Shown: positions 35,999-45,390 of the stretch, piece after piece
Position numbering within the stretch: the stretch's first letter is position 1
Layout of the letters: each line of letters starts with the position of its first letter
NCBI RefSeq assembly: GCF_023507745.1
Contig: NZ_JALPZO010000115.1
Location: forward strand, 1-51,925
DNA: 51,925 nucleotides
Reading direction: 5' to 3'
DNA from: Vreelandella olivaria
GTDB taxonomy: Bacteria > Pseudomonadota > Gammaproteobacteria > Pseudomonadales > Halomonadaceae
Position numbers and translations under genes: made by a program
The notes under the pieces: model-generated
Database searches by the model: none
Told to the model about the DNA's origin: nothing
What the model saw: the letters and a program-made list of their open reading frames with translations, nothing else

Positions 35999-36723
35999 AG
36001 AAGCGCCTTCTCGCCGCCGCCATCGCGGCCATGCTCTGCACCGTTTCCACCGTTCAGGCGCAATGGGTCGTGGTCGATCCCACGAACCTCGTGCAGAACA
36101 CGCTGACGGCCGTTCGAACGCTCCAACAGATCAACAACCAGATCAACCAGCTTCAGAACGAAGCGCAGATGCTGATGAACCAGGCGCGCAATCTGGCGAC
36201 GCTGGATTTCAACATCGTCAATCGCCTGCGCTCGACCCTGGCGACCACCGAACGGCTGATCGCCGAGGCGCAGGGGCTGGCCTATGACGTGCAGAACCTC
36301 GACCGCGAGTTCGCACGGCTGTATCCCGAGCAGTACGCCGCGACCGTCAGCGGTGATCAGATGTACCAGGATGCGCAGGAACGCTGGAAACACACGCTCG
36401 ACGGTCTGCACACCGCGATGCGGATGCAGGCGCAGGTATCACAGAACCTGCGCGAAGACGAAAGCGCACTGGCCGATCTGGTGAGCCAGAGCCAGTCGGC
36501 GCAAGGCGCCTTGCAGGCCATGCAGGCGACCAACCAGCTTCTGGCCTTGCAGGCCAAGCAGTCGATCCAGGCGCAGCAACTCCAGATCACGCAGGAACGG
36601 GCCGCTGCGCTGGAACTGGCGCGGCAGGCTGCCGCCATCGAGCGCGGCCGCGAGGTGACGCGCCGCTTCCTGGGCGACGGCACGCCCTACACGCCGCAGC
36701 GCGTGGATTTCTACGGCAACTGA
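35995..36723 (+). CDS. trbJ: TrbJ (VirB5-like)
   Basis: A 242-aa exported protein with a signal peptide (KKRLLAAAIAAMLCTVSTVQ, cleaved near VQAQ) and long helices rich in Gln and Asn (LQQINNQINQLQNEAQMLMN). This is the TrbJ pattern of P-type systems, a minor pilus component. Confidence 0.9.
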   Translation: MKKRLLAAAIAAMLCTVSTVQAQWVVVDPTNLVQNTLTAVRTLQQINNQINQLQNEAQMLMNQARNLATLDFNIVNRLRSTLATTERLIAEAQGLAYDVQNLDREFARLYPEQYAATVSGDQMYQDAQERWKHTLDGLHTAMRMQAQVSQNLREDESALADLVSQSQSAQGALQAMQATNQLLALQAKQSIQAQQLQITQERAAALELARQAAAIERGREVTRRFLGDGTPYTPQRVDFYGN

Positions 36724-36735
36724 CGGGAGACGGCC

Positions 36736-37068
36736 ATGCGATGCGTTCCCGCCTTGCCGCTGTATCTGCTGGCCGTGCTGCTGACCGCCTGCGGCCAGCA
36801 GCCTGCCGACGATCTGGCCGATGCCTTGGCCGCCGATCCCGCGCGGCTCAAGGCGCTGCGTGCGCAGTGCGCGCAAGACCGGCAGGCGGTGGACGAGGAC
36901 GCTTGCCTGGCCGCCGCCGAAGCCTTCCGGCGCCGTTTCTTCGCCGGCCAGACCGGGCCGGATGAGTACGGCGCTCTGACCGAACTGCCGCCGATTCCGC
37001 CGAGCTTCGATACGCACGACGATGAGGGCGACGAGACGGCGAACGCCGCGACGGAGGACGTGCCATGA
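36736..37068 (+). CDS. trbK: TrbK-alt / EexN-like entry-exclusion lipoprotein
   Basis: A 110-aa lipoprotein with lipobox VLLTAC, then LADALAADPARLKALRAQCA and EDACLAAAEAFRRRFF. The layout is the same as the EexN protein at 28868, and its place between trbJ and trbL is that of trbK, the exclusion gene of RP4-like systems. It overlaps trbL (ATGA). The symbol is by position and pattern, not by similarity to RP4 TrbK. Confidence 0.75.
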   Translation: MRCVPALPLYLLAVLLTACGQQPADDLADALAADPARLKALRAQCAQDRQAVDEDACLAAAEAFRRRFFAGQTGPDEYGALTELPPIPPSFDTHDDEGDETANAATEDVP

Positions 37069-38441
37069 ACGACGTCACCGTTATCGACCGCTTCCTCAAC
37101 ACCTTTTCCACCTATATCGACTCGGGCTTCGGACTGCTGCAAGGCGAAGTGGCGTTCCTGACCGCCACGCTGATCGTCATCGACATGACCATTGCCGGGC
37201 TGTATTGGGCCATGAACCACGCCACCGGCCAGGGCGATGACGTGATCGCCAAGTTGCTGCGCAAGGTGCTCTACGTCGGGGCCTTCGCCTACATCATCAA
37301 CAACTTCAATTGGCTGGCCGGCATCGTCTTCCGCTCCTTCACCGGCCTGGGCCTGACGGCCACCGGCTCGACCCTGAGCATGGACGAGTTTCTGCAACCA
37401 GGGCGGCTGGCCAAGACCGGCATCGACGCGGGCATGCCGATTCTGGAGCAGGTCAGCGATCTGTCGGGCTTCCCGGAAGTGTTCGTGAACGTGACGCCCA
37501 TCATGGTGATGTTCCTGGCCTGGCTGGTGGTGATCGTCACGTTCTTCGTGCTGGCGATCCAGCTCTTCATCACGCTGATCGAGTTCAAGCTGACCACGCT
37601 GGCGGGCTTCGTACTGGTGCCGTTCGCGCTGTGGAACAAGACCAGCTTCCTGGCCGAGAAGGTGCTGGGCAATGTGGTGTCCTCGGGCGTCAAGGTACTG
37701 GTGCTGGCGGTGATCGTCGGTATCGGCACCGGGCTGTTCGCCGAATTTCAGGTGCATCCCGCCGAGCCGTCCATCGACCACGCGCTGGTCATCATGCTGG
37801 CCTCGCTCGCCTTGCTGGCGCTGGGCATCTTCGGGCCGGGCATCGCCACGGGTCTGATTTCCGGCGGGCCGCAGTTGGGTGCCGGGGCGATGGCCGGCGC
37901 CGCTATCGGCGCTATCGGCGCTGCCGGAACCGCCGTTGCCGTCGGCGCTGCCGCGACTGGCGTGGGCGGGGCGGTGGCAGCCGGGGCACGTATGGCCCCG
38001 GCTGCCGCGAAGCTGGCCGGCAGCGGCGCGCGTACCGCGACTTCCGCGGCCAGTGGTGCCCGGTCGGCGTTCCAGGCAGGTTCGTCCGCAGCCGGCGGCG
38101 GCCTCAAGGGAGCGGCGGCGGGCCTGGGCAACGTCGCCAAGACCGGCGCGCAAGCCGCCGGACGAGGCACGGCTTCCCGTGCTTCCACCGTTGGGCAGCG
38201 CATGGCGGCGCCTTTCGGCGCTGGCTGGAACGGCCCTGCGGCCAAAGGCGGATCGGAGGGCGGTGCTACCACTTCCGACCCGGCCACCGCGTCGTCGCCA
38301 CAACAGCAGCCCGCATGGGCCAAGCGCCTGCATCGCCGCCAACAGATCACCCAAGCCGCCACGACGACCGCGCACACGCTGCGCAGTGGCGATAGCGGTG
38401 GATCGGGCAGCGCCCCGAGCCTGCGGGATTCAGATTCATAA
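37065..38441 (+). CDS. trbL: TrbL (VirB6-like) membrane protein
   Basis: A 458-aa polytopic protein. About five to six membrane helices occupy residues 25-280, with AITLIVI-like helices and AFAYIINNFNWLAGIVFRSF. An Ala/Gly-rich tail follows (GAGAMAGAAIGAIGAAGTAV onward), ending in a basic C-terminus. It is the VirB6-type channel component. A long antisense open frame over the tail is a high-GC artefact. Confidence 0.9.
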   Translation: MNDVTVIDRFLNTFSTYIDSGFGLLQGEVAFLTATLIVIDMTIAGLYWAMNHATGQGDDVIAKLLRKVLYVGAFAYIINNFNWLAGIVFRSFTGLGLTATGSTLSMDEFLQPGRLAKTGIDAGMPILEQVSDLSGFPEVFVNVTPIMVMFLAWLVVIVTFFVLAIQLFITLIEFKLTTLAGFVLVPFALWNKTSFLAEKVLGNVVSSGVKVLVLAVIVGIGTGLFAEFQVHPAEPSIDHALVIMLASLALLALGIFGPGIATGLISGGPQLGAGAMAGAAIGAIGAAGTAVAVGAAATGVGGAVAAGARMAPAAAKLAGSGARTATSAASGARSAFQAGSSAAGGGLKGAAAGLGNVAKTGAQAAGRGTASRASTVGQRMAAPFGAGWNGPAAKGGSEGGATTSDPATASSPQQQPAWAKRLHRRQQITQAATTTAHTLRSGDSGGSGSAPSLRDSDS

Positions 38442-38453
38442 GGAGGACAAGCC

Positions 38454-39155
38454 ATGCGATTCAAACGACCGCAGGTGCGCTATGCCGACACACCGCAGCC
38501 TGCGACCCCTTACCAATCCGCCGCCCAGGTGTGGGACGAGCGCATCGGCTCGGCCCGTGTGCAGGCGAAGAACTGGCGCCTGATGGCGTTCGGCTGCCTG
38601 GTGCTGGCCCTGCTGATGGCCGCTGGCCTGGTGTGGCGTTCGGCGCAGTCCATCGTCACGCCCTATGTCGTCGAGGTCGATCAGGCCGGCCAGGTACGCG
38701 CGGTCGGCGAAGCCGCCACGCGCTACCGGCCCGACGACGCGCAGCAGGCACACCACGTCGCCCGCTTCATCACGATGGTGCGCTCGCTGTCCATCGACCC
38801 GATCGTGGTGCGACAGAACTGGCTCGATGCCTACGACTACACCACCGATCGCGGTGCGGCGGTGCTCAACGACTACGCCCGCACCAACGACCCGTTCGCC
38901 CGCATCGGTCGCGAGTCGGTGACGGTGCAGATCACCAGCGTCGTGCGCGCCAGCGACACGTCCTTCAACGTGCGCTGGACGGAACGCCGCTACGTCAATG
39001 GCGCGGCCGCCGGGCTGGAGCGATGGACGGCCGTTGTGTCCATCGTGCTGCAAACCCCGCGCACCGAAGAACGGCTGCGCAGCAACCCACTGGGCATCTA
39101 CGTCAATGGCCTGTCGTGGAGCCGCGAACTCGATTCCGAAGGAGCCCGGCCATGA
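38454..39155 (+). CDS. trbF: TrbF (VirB8-like)
   Basis: A 233-aa protein: short cytoplasmic part (FKRPQVRYADTPQPATPYQS), one membrane helix (about 42-62) and a periplasmic VirB8-like domain with RFITMVRSLSIDPIVVRQNW. It scaffolds the channel. A strong AAGGAGGA site precedes the ATG, and its stop overlaps trbG. Confidence 0.9.
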   Translation: MRFKRPQVRYADTPQPATPYQSAAQVWDERIGSARVQAKNWRLMAFGCLVLALLMAAGLVWRSAQSIVTPYVVEVDQAGQVRAVGEAATRYRPDDAQQAHHVARFITMVRSLSIDPIVVRQNWLDAYDYTTDRGAAVLNDYARTNDPFARIGRESVTVQITSVVRASDTSFNVRWTERRYVNGAAAGLERWTAVVSIVLQTPRTEERLRSNPLGIYVNGLSWSRELDSEGARP

Positions 39156-40144
39156 ATCCGTCTTTCCGCTCTTACGCTGTACCGTTGATGCTGCTGGCCC
39201 TGGCGGGCTGCGCCACACAGGGCAAGCCGCCACCGACGATTTCGCTCGATGAGCCGGTACAGGCCCAGCCGTTGCCCGAACCGCCCGCGCCGGTGGAAGT
39301 CGTCGCCATCCCCGAACCACTGCCGTTGCCCGGACAGTTGAAGCCGTTGCCGGACACCGAGGAAGCCAAGCCCGCCCCCGAGCCGGCTGACGAAACCGTG
39401 CGCGTCTCCCGCGCCAATGCCGAGGCGCGGGTTGCGCCCACGCGCGAGGGCTACGTCAATGCGATTCAGGTCTGGCCCTACAGCGACGGCGCGCTCTATC
39501 AGGTCTATGCGGCAGTCGAGCGCGTGACGATGATTTCGCTCCAGCCGGGCGAGGATCTGGTGGCGGTGGCGGCCGGCGATACCGTGCGCTGGATCGTCGG
39601 CGACACGTCCAGCGGCAGCGGCGACGAGCTGCGCGTCAATGTGCTGGTCAAGCCGATCCGCTCCGGCCTGAAAACCAATCTGGTCATCACCACCAGCCGC
39701 CGCACGTACTTGCTGGAACTGACTTCGACCGAACGCGCCTGGATGGCGTCGGTGTCCTGGGACTACCCGCGCGACCGGATGCTGGCCTTGCAGCGCCAGG
39801 CGCAGGCGGCCAGCGTCGTCGCGCCGGTCGATACAGGGCTGTCGCTGGAGAACCTGCGCTTCCGTTATGCGATCAGCGGCAGTAATCCGCCCTGGAAGCC
39901 GCTGCGCGCCTTCGACGATGGCGAGAAGGTCTATATCCAGTTCCCGGCCGGCATCGCCCAAGGCGAGCTGCCGCCGCTGTTCGTGATCGGGGCAGAGGGC
40001 GACGGGCAACTGGTGAACTACCGCTTCCGCTCGCCGTACTACATCGTCGATCGGCTGTTCGGCGCGGCCGAACTGCGCCTCGGCGGTGACAGGGGCGACG
40101 TGGTGCGCATCGAGCGCACCGACGGCGTGACGCGGAGGAACTGA
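39152..40144 (+). CDS. trbG: TrbG (VirB9-like) lipoprotein
   Basis: A 330-aa exported protein with a lipobox (LALAGC), a Pro-rich linker and the VirB9 fold (YVNAIQVWPYSDGALYQVYA, then LVITTSRRTYLLELTS). It belongs to the outer-membrane core complex with TrbI. The ATG at 39152 overlaps the trbF stop. Confidence 0.92.
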   Translation: MNPSFRSYAVPLMLLALAGCATQGKPPPTISLDEPVQAQPLPEPPAPVEVVAIPEPLPLPGQLKPLPDTEEAKPAPEPADETVRVSRANAEARVAPTREGYVNAIQVWPYSDGALYQVYAAVERVTMISLQPGEDLVAVAAGDTVRWIVGDTSSGSGDELRVNVLVKPIRSGLKTNLVITTSRRTYLLELTSTERAWMASVSWDYPRDRMLALQRQAQAASVVAPVDTGLSLENLRFRYAISGSNPPWKPLRAFDDGEKVYIQFPAGIAQGELPPLFVIGAEGDGQLVNYRFRSPYYIVDRLFGAAELRLGGDRGDVVRIERTDGVTRRN

Positions 40145-40146
40145 CC

Positions 40147-41442
40147 ATGAGCCAGGACGACACCCCGGATATTGTCACGCCGCAGGCCGACAAGGTGGCG
40201 CCCGAAACGGTGGCGTTGCGCGCCCAGCCGCGCCCGGTCACACGGCTGAACCGGCGTACCCTGGCCGCGCTCGTTGGCGGGCTCTCCATCGCGGTGTTGG
40301 GCGCCACCCTCTGGTCCTTGCAGCCATCGAAGCCCCGCAGCGGCAACGATCCGTCCGAGCTATACAACGTCGATCGCGTGTCGCGCTCCGAAGGGCTGGA
40401 GCGACTCCCCACGGACTATTCCATGTTGCCGCCACCGCCGCCCGACGTGCCGGAACTGGGGCCACCCCTGCCGGGCGATCTCGGGCCGGCCATCGTCCAT
40501 TCACAGCAGCCGGCAGTGGCCAGCTATGCGCCACCGGGCCATGATGCCAAGGCAGCCGAACGCGAAGCCTTGCGCCAGGAGGCCGAAGCAGCGGCGGCTT
40601 CGTCGGTGTTCTTCAGTACGGGCCAAGGCCAGACCACCGCGGCAGTGGCGCAGGCGACACCGGGAGTCCCCAGCATGGGCAACACCCTGGCGGCCTTCGA
40701 CCCGCTTGCCGCCGGCCCGGCCTCGACGGCGGCGCAGCCGACCGACCCGACCACCGCTCAGAATCGGCAAGATCAGAAAGAGGCGTTCCTGCAATCCGGT
40801 TCTACGGAAACCCGCAATTCCGGGAACCTGCAACTGCCCGGTTCGCCGTATCAGGTCATGGCCGGCACGGTGATCGCCGGGGCGCTGGTGACGGGCATCA
40901 AATCGGACTTGCCGGGCGACGTGATCGCCACGGTGACAGAGCCGATCTATGACACGGCCACCGGCCAACACCTGCTGATTCCGCAGGGGTCACGCATCCT
41001 GGGCCGCTACAACAGCCAGGTCAGCTACGGGCAGACCCGCGTGCAGGTGGTGTGGAACCGGGTGATCCTGCCGGACACGTCCTCGCTGACGCTGGACAAC
41101 CTCGTCGGCACCGACCCGGCCGGGTATGCCGGCCTGGAGGATGGTGTCGATTGGCATTGGGATCGCATCTTCGCCGGCGCCGTATTGACGACGCTGCTGG
41201 GCGTCGGCGCCGAACTGGCCGCCCCGGAGAACCGCCAGGATGGCGACCGGATCATCATCGCCGGCCGCGACAGCCTGCAAGACACGGTGAATCAGGTCGG
41301 CCAGGAAGTGACGCGCCGCAATCTCAACATCCAGCCCACGCTGACCAGCCGGCCCGGCTTGCCGGTGCGCATCATCGTCAATCGGGATCTGGTGCTGCGG
41401 CCCTACCAGCCGGTGATTTTCAACCGAGGAGTTTCGCAATGA
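40147..41442 (+). CDS. trbI: TrbI (VirB10-like)
   Basis: A 431-aa protein: N-terminal membrane helix (LAALVGGLSIAVLGATLW, about 40-57), Pro-rich periplasmic linker, and the VirB10 domain (YQVMAGTVIAGALVTGIKSD, LIPQGSRILGRYNSQVSYGQ). It spans the envelope and senses ATP use by the channel ATPases. Its stop overlaps the DUF2274 gene. Confidence 0.93.
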   Translation: MSQDDTPDIVTPQADKVAPETVALRAQPRPVTRLNRRTLAALVGGLSIAVLGATLWSLQPSKPRSGNDPSELYNVDRVSRSEGLERLPTDYSMLPPPPPDVPELGPPLPGDLGPAIVHSQQPAVASYAPPGHDAKAAEREALRQEAEAAAASSVFFSTGQGQTTAAVAQATPGVPSMGNTLAAFDPLAAGPASTAAQPTDPTTAQNRQDQKEAFLQSGSTETRNSGNLQLPGSPYQVMAGTVIAGALVTGIKSDLPGDVIATVTEPIYDTATGQHLLIPQGSRILGRYNSQVSYGQTRVQVVWNRVILPDTSSLTLDNLVGTDPAGYAGLEDGVDWHWDRIFAGAVLTTLLGVGAELAAPENRQDGDRIIIAGRDSLQDTVNQVGQEVTRRNLNIQPTLTSRPGLPVRIIVNRDLVLRPYQPVIFNRGVSQ

Positions 41443-41657
41443 ACACGACACGCAAGCTGCGGCTGGGGCCGCTGCCCAAGACCGAGGTCATCAAACTGAC
41501 CTTCGCTTGCCCGGCCGGCCTGAAAGCTGACCTTGACCGCTACGCGGCGCTGCATGCACAGACCTACGGCGAGCCTGTCGATGCGGTGACGCTGATCCCG
41601 CACATGCTGGAAGCGTTCATGGCGGGGGATCGGGGATTCCGAAGGAGGCTGAACTAG
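41439..41657 (+). CDS. DUF2274 family protein
   Basis: A 72-aa protein of DUF2274: LRLGPLPKTEVIKLTFACPA, then LIPHMLEAFMAGDRGF. It closes the trb operon in Tn4371-like ICEs. The central block suggests an RHH-like fold, but the function is unknown. It is the last backbone gene; the DNA changes character after it. Confidence 0.85.
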   Translation: MNTTRKLRLGPLPKTEVIKLTFACPAGLKADLDRYAALHAQTYGEPVDAVTLIPHMLEAFMAGDRGFRRRLN

Positions 41658-41921
41658 GGCAAAAAGTAACAAAAACTCAAACGAAACTTTATAATGTCCG
41701 TTATAGCCATGGCGGGCGTTCGCTGAGGACGCAGTGCAGCATCCGAGAAAGTCTTAAGCGATCATTCAGAAGTCGTGCCGTCGCTTGAAGGTTTGAAGAA
41801 AAATGGCTTCCGAACGACTGAAGATTCTGCAACACTCACAATGCGATCGTGGTTTCACAATCTCTCAGTTGGAACCGGACCCAACTATATGTGAGTAATA
41901 AAAATTGAGAGTGAGCTCATT
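41658..41921. other. transition from ICE backbone to accessory DNA
   Basis: GC content drops here. A TATAAT at 41690-41695 might be a -10 element, with only a weak -35. The stop-to-stop frame 41733-41892 reads LEGLKKNGFRTTEDSATLTM and SWFHNLSVGTGPNYM but has no start, so it may be a gene remnant. An ATG frame of 31 codons (41803-41898) overlaps it in another frame. Confidence 0.35.
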
Positions 41922-44411
41922 TTGATTGATCGGCTGAAAGTTTGGGTGAGTTCCAAGGCATGGTTTTGGATGTTCCGAACATGGCTAGGAAAGACTGGTT
42001 TCGTCTTCGAGCGCAGCGCGTACAAGAGGAGCGCCACAGCCACTAAAATAAAGGCAAACGCCCGCATTTTTGGCTCCTTCACATGGATCGGGGCGAAAAG
42101 CTTGTTTTGGGTTGTTTTTGGCTTGACAGCCCTCATTCTCGCTGAGAGTTATGTCAGAAGCAACCTGTCTTGGCTCTCTCCACTTGGTGCAAACGACAAA
42201 GAGTTTAATATCGAGCAGCTCAGACTTTACGCCCAACTGCTCACCGCAATATTTTCGATCTACTTCGCTACAATTGGCATTATACTGAGCGCTGGTTACA
42301 CTAGACTTCGCCGGGATATCATCCAAATGCTCACCAACGAGCAGGTGGGCAGTGTGTATTCTCGGGTTTTGGTACTTGCAGCGATGTTCTGTCTAGCGGC
42401 AACGGCCTTGCCTTTGCTTGGATTCGAACCCGGTCTGTTCGTTTATGCTGTCGGTACGACTTTGACTCTGTTGAGCGCTTTGGCATTGTTCCCGTTGGGC
42501 CAAAGGCTGTTCAATTTCTTTGACCTCAATCTGCTGGTTCACAGCGAGATACTCCCCAGCATAGCTCGCCACATCGAAGGCGCAGCAAACCCTCGGAATT
42601 CGATTTCTTTAGCCAACCATCACTCGAAAGCGGCGCGACAGGCTCTTGGACAACTCTCCTATATTGATGACCGGATCAAGGCGGATAAGGAGAGGTTGGA
42701 AGACAATCTTCCTGCACTGAGCGATGACTTTGCCGCTTTGCTCTTACATTACCTTCAAAAGAAACACACAATCGATCAGCAAAGCTATTGGTTCCCGAGG
42801 CGACACAAGCATAAGCAATGGTTTTTTGCTGGAGACACCGCGACGTCTACGGCGTTACAGAGTAGCAGCCAACAAATGCTGATTGAGGAGAAGCCCGATC
42901 ACCAATGGCTTGAAAGTGAGATCGTTGAAAGATTGGCAGGTCACGTTGAATTAGCATTTCAAGTCGGTGACTTCAATCTCGCGTTGAAGCTCATCGCTCG
43001 CTTCTCGATCCGTATATCAGCTTATGCACAGCAGTTTCAGTTCGACGTTGGCATGCAAGAGCTCATGAGGTTCAAAGAAATTATCGAACAGGCTTTCGAG
43101 GCACCAGATGCCACCGCGGATGACAAAGTAGCTAAGATAAAGATGGGCATTGCAGACACATGGGCTGCACTGGGAAGTAATCTCTGCTTAGAAACTCTAC
43201 GCCGAATGATGACTTTTGAGAAAGAGCTAAAACAGTTCTTTGAGGCGGACGAGTGGAGCAAGAAGTCCCTGCGTCGTCTACCTGCCTTTCTGCAAGTGGA
43301 GTTGGACTTCATCGTCGAACGTATTGAGTTTGAGAAAGAGATTGAGGGGCAACGCTTATCCAAGCAAAAATACGTCCAACAGTTGGCGGTCAAAAAGCTG
43401 TTGCAGCATTACTCAAAAGTCCTTCCTGATGTATGCGACTTCTACCAAAGCACTGTTCCAGATTTCGTGTCCTCATTAGCAAAATTGAATATGTCAGAGG
43501 CCGCCACGCAGGTGGTCCTAGCGAGCTTGCATAGCCATTGGAAGTTGCCGGGCTGGTTTACCGAGCTCGCTCAACTCTTGGAGAGATATCGTGAGTATGA
43601 ACATTACTCCGAAGATCAGTACGCACTGCTTAAGATCAATACCGGCGAGATGTCCAAGCAGCTTGCTTCTGCGCGAGATGATGCAATTGCCATGCTTGGC
43701 AGGGAAGAATTGGTCAGACATATATTCGAGAAGAAGCACAATGATGACTTGCCGGATCACTTTGGCCAGATTTACTTCGAACTGGCCGAAGCGTGCATAA
43801 GCGCGCTTGAAAAAAATGACGAAGGTAAGCTGAACAAGGTTCTCCCGATGTTCTTGTCCCTTGCCTTTCTCGCGGCGGATTCGAAGTTCGCAGACCCATC
43901 ACTCGATATAAACGACGAGTTCCGACTCCATCTCATTTCAACGGTGATTAATGACCTGGCGTCAGTCTTAGGCTTTGCGATCCTTTATGGAGTCTATTTC
44001 GACAATGAGAAATTGTTTGAGGGCGCGCTTTCAAAATTCGATGCTTGGATTGATCTCGCAACCGACAAGCAACAATACTTTAAACGGATGGTGCTCCTTT
44101 CAAATCCGTACAGTTTTAGCATGAGCGCGTCTCCGCGTGGTCTAATCCGGATTAACTGGAAAATATCGTTCGAACAGCTCGCGAGACACGATGGTTTTGG
44201 GGACCAAGTGGGTATGACGCGGGGGAGGCTGCATCCAAGAAAGATCGTGAGGGAGTTCCTGGGGTCGCATTCCGATGCGTCTCATCTGTTTTTTGCAAAA
44301 CAGGTTGTGCCGCAGCTCGAGTCAATTGACTTCGAGGTTGACCATCACATCTCCACCCTTGCTCGCCGGTTACGTGAAGGGGACGAAGAGGCAGAGCATG
44401 AAGATTTTTAG
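41922..44411 (+). CDS. 829-aa membrane protein of unknown function
   Basis: I do not recognise this protein. It has four predicted membrane helices in the first 200 residues (about 56-76, 101-125, 148-167, 171-191), a basic N-terminus, then ~630 cytoplasmic residues that look mostly helical. No ATPase, nuclease or protease motif is visible. The start is probably the TTG at 41922, with GAGAGTGAG upstream. Its 3' end overlaps the next gene by 14 bp, so the two make an operon. Base composition is near 50% GC, well below the ICE backbone. A membrane-anchored effector or sensor of a defence pair is one possibility (inference from place only). Confidence 0.7.
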   Translation: MIDRLKVWVSSKAWFWMFRTWLGKTGFVFERSAYKRSATATKIKANARIFGSFTWIGAKSLFWVVFGLTALILAESYVRSNLSWLSPLGANDKEFNIEQLRLYAQLLTAIFSIYFATIGIILSAGYTRLRRDIIQMLTNEQVGSVYSRVLVLAAMFCLAATALPLLGFEPGLFVYAVGTTLTLLSALALFPLGQRLFNFFDLNLLVHSEILPSIARHIEGAANPRNSISLANHHSKAARQALGQLSYIDDRIKADKERLEDNLPALSDDFAALLLHYLQKKHTIDQQSYWFPRRHKHKQWFFAGDTATSTALQSSSQQMLIEEKPDHQWLESEIVERLAGHVELAFQVGDFNLALKLIARFSIRISAYAQQFQFDVGMQELMRFKEIIEQAFEAPDATADDKVAKIKMGIADTWAALGSNLCLETLRRMMTFEKELKQFFEADEWSKKSLRRLPAFLQVELDFIVERIEFEKEIEGQRLSKQKYVQQLAVKKLLQHYSKVLPDVCDFYQSTVPDFVSSLAKLNMSEAATQVVLASLHSHWKLPGWFTELAQLLERYREYEHYSEDQYALLKINTGEMSKQLASARDDAIAMLGREELVRHIFEKKHNDDLPDHFGQIYFELAEACISALEKNDEGKLNKVLPMFLSLAFLAADSKFADPSLDINDEFRLHLISTVINDLASVLGFAILYGVYFDNEKLFEGALSKFDAWIDLATDKQQYFKRMVLLSNPYSFSMSASPRGLIRINWKISFEQLARHDGFGDQVGMTRGRLHPRKIVREFLGSHSDASHLFFAKQVVPQLESIDFEVDHHISTLARRLREGDEEAEHEDF

Positions 44412-45390
44412 GGCCAAGCCTTCGCACCAGCATCATTTTTTCGATGAGCAAATTGGGTTAGTTGATAGCCTCTTCGTCAGGCGCGAAAGCCAGAAGCCAG
44501 ACTTCAATCGCCGGATGTTTAATGAGGATTTTGCTAGACTGTTCCGCTCGATGAACCGCCGAAACGGTAATCTATTCGAGATAATATCGAATGACGGCGA
44601 ACTTATTCAAAAACTACTTGGCAACGTTAAGACGAGATATGCACCGCATTCGGTTGACGAAACAATACGTAAATTGGTGGAGGAAATAGCTCAGTCTCTA
44701 ATTTGGTTCGGAAGAGCGTACTATTTCCTTCACGATGATACAGAGCAGGAAAAAGTCCACGTAGCCTCGCTCAGCTCAGACGGCGTTGTACGCCTCTTTG
44801 GTACGCATATTCAGTGGGTGCCAAAACGCACGGAAAGGCACTGGGATCGAGGTGACGAGGAACTTCCCAGAGAAATACGTATCTTGGATACAGCCAAGCT
44901 AATGCGCTTCGATATATCTAAATCAATTAAGCGCATGCTATCCGCACAGAACAAAACTTTGGCAGTCCTTGACAAAAACCAATTTGGGATAGCCAATTTC
45001 CACCCTCCGGCCACCCACGAGAACCCGAATCCGACCAACCACTTCGATTTCCGTGTGTGGAATGATACGCAAGAGCGCGCCTTGTATCGTGCTACGCGCA
45101 GTACAGGCTGGAAGGGTAGAAAATATGACTCGTCAAAATGCTCAGACTTCTTCGATTGTCACCGACTGATTCGCTTCCGGCGAAACCAACTCTTGCTAAG
45201 AGACGACATTTTGAATCAACTCAACGGTGAGCTCTCGAGGGTTGGAAAAGGTTACAAAGCCGGCTTCTCGGTTGAAATATCGGGAACTGATGAATTACCC
45301 AGCGTTGCACAACTTAACGAATTGGAGGAGAGGCTGGCGCGTGAAGAGGTGGGGTTCAACGAAGTCATCGACTATTGCTACAAGCGCTGA
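44398..45390 (+). CDS. 330-aa protein of unknown function, partner of the 829-aa protein
   Basis: No family is recognised. The sequence is soluble and charged, with blocks such as LIWFGRAYYFLHDDTEQEKV, ALYRATRSTGWKGRKYDSSK and FFDCHRLIRFRRNQLLLRDD. No signal peptide or membrane segment is seen. The ATG at 44398 has GAAGAGG upstream and overlaps the 829-aa gene. The frame is open further upstream, but that part overlaps deeply. A dedicated partner of the membrane protein is inferred from the overlap. Confidence 0.7.
   Translation: MKIFRAKPSHQHHFFDEQIGLVDSLFVRRESQKPDFNRRMFNEDFARLFRSMNRRNGNLFEIISNDGELIQKLLGNVKTRYAPHSVDETIRKLVEEIAQSLIWFGRAYYFLHDDTEQEKVHVASLSSDGVVRLFGTHIQWVPKRTERHWDRGDEELPREIRILDTAKLMRFDISKSIKRMLSAQNKTLAVLDKNQFGIANFHPPATHENPNPTNHFDFRVWNDTQERALYRATRSTGWKGRKYDSSKCSDFFDCHRLIRFRRNQLLLRDDILNQLNGELSRVGKGYKAGFSVEISGTDELPSVAQLNELEERLAREEVGFNEVIDYCYKR

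Noticed and set aside
36711..38375. 554-codon antisense frame over trbL
   Set aside because: Residues are repetitive Gly/Arg/Gln; the plus-strand TrbL is clear. Typical high-GC shadow.
41803..41898. 31-codon frame before the 829-aa gene
   Set aside because: The ribosome site is weak, and an overlapping frame without a start looks at least as protein-like. No evidence decides for translation.
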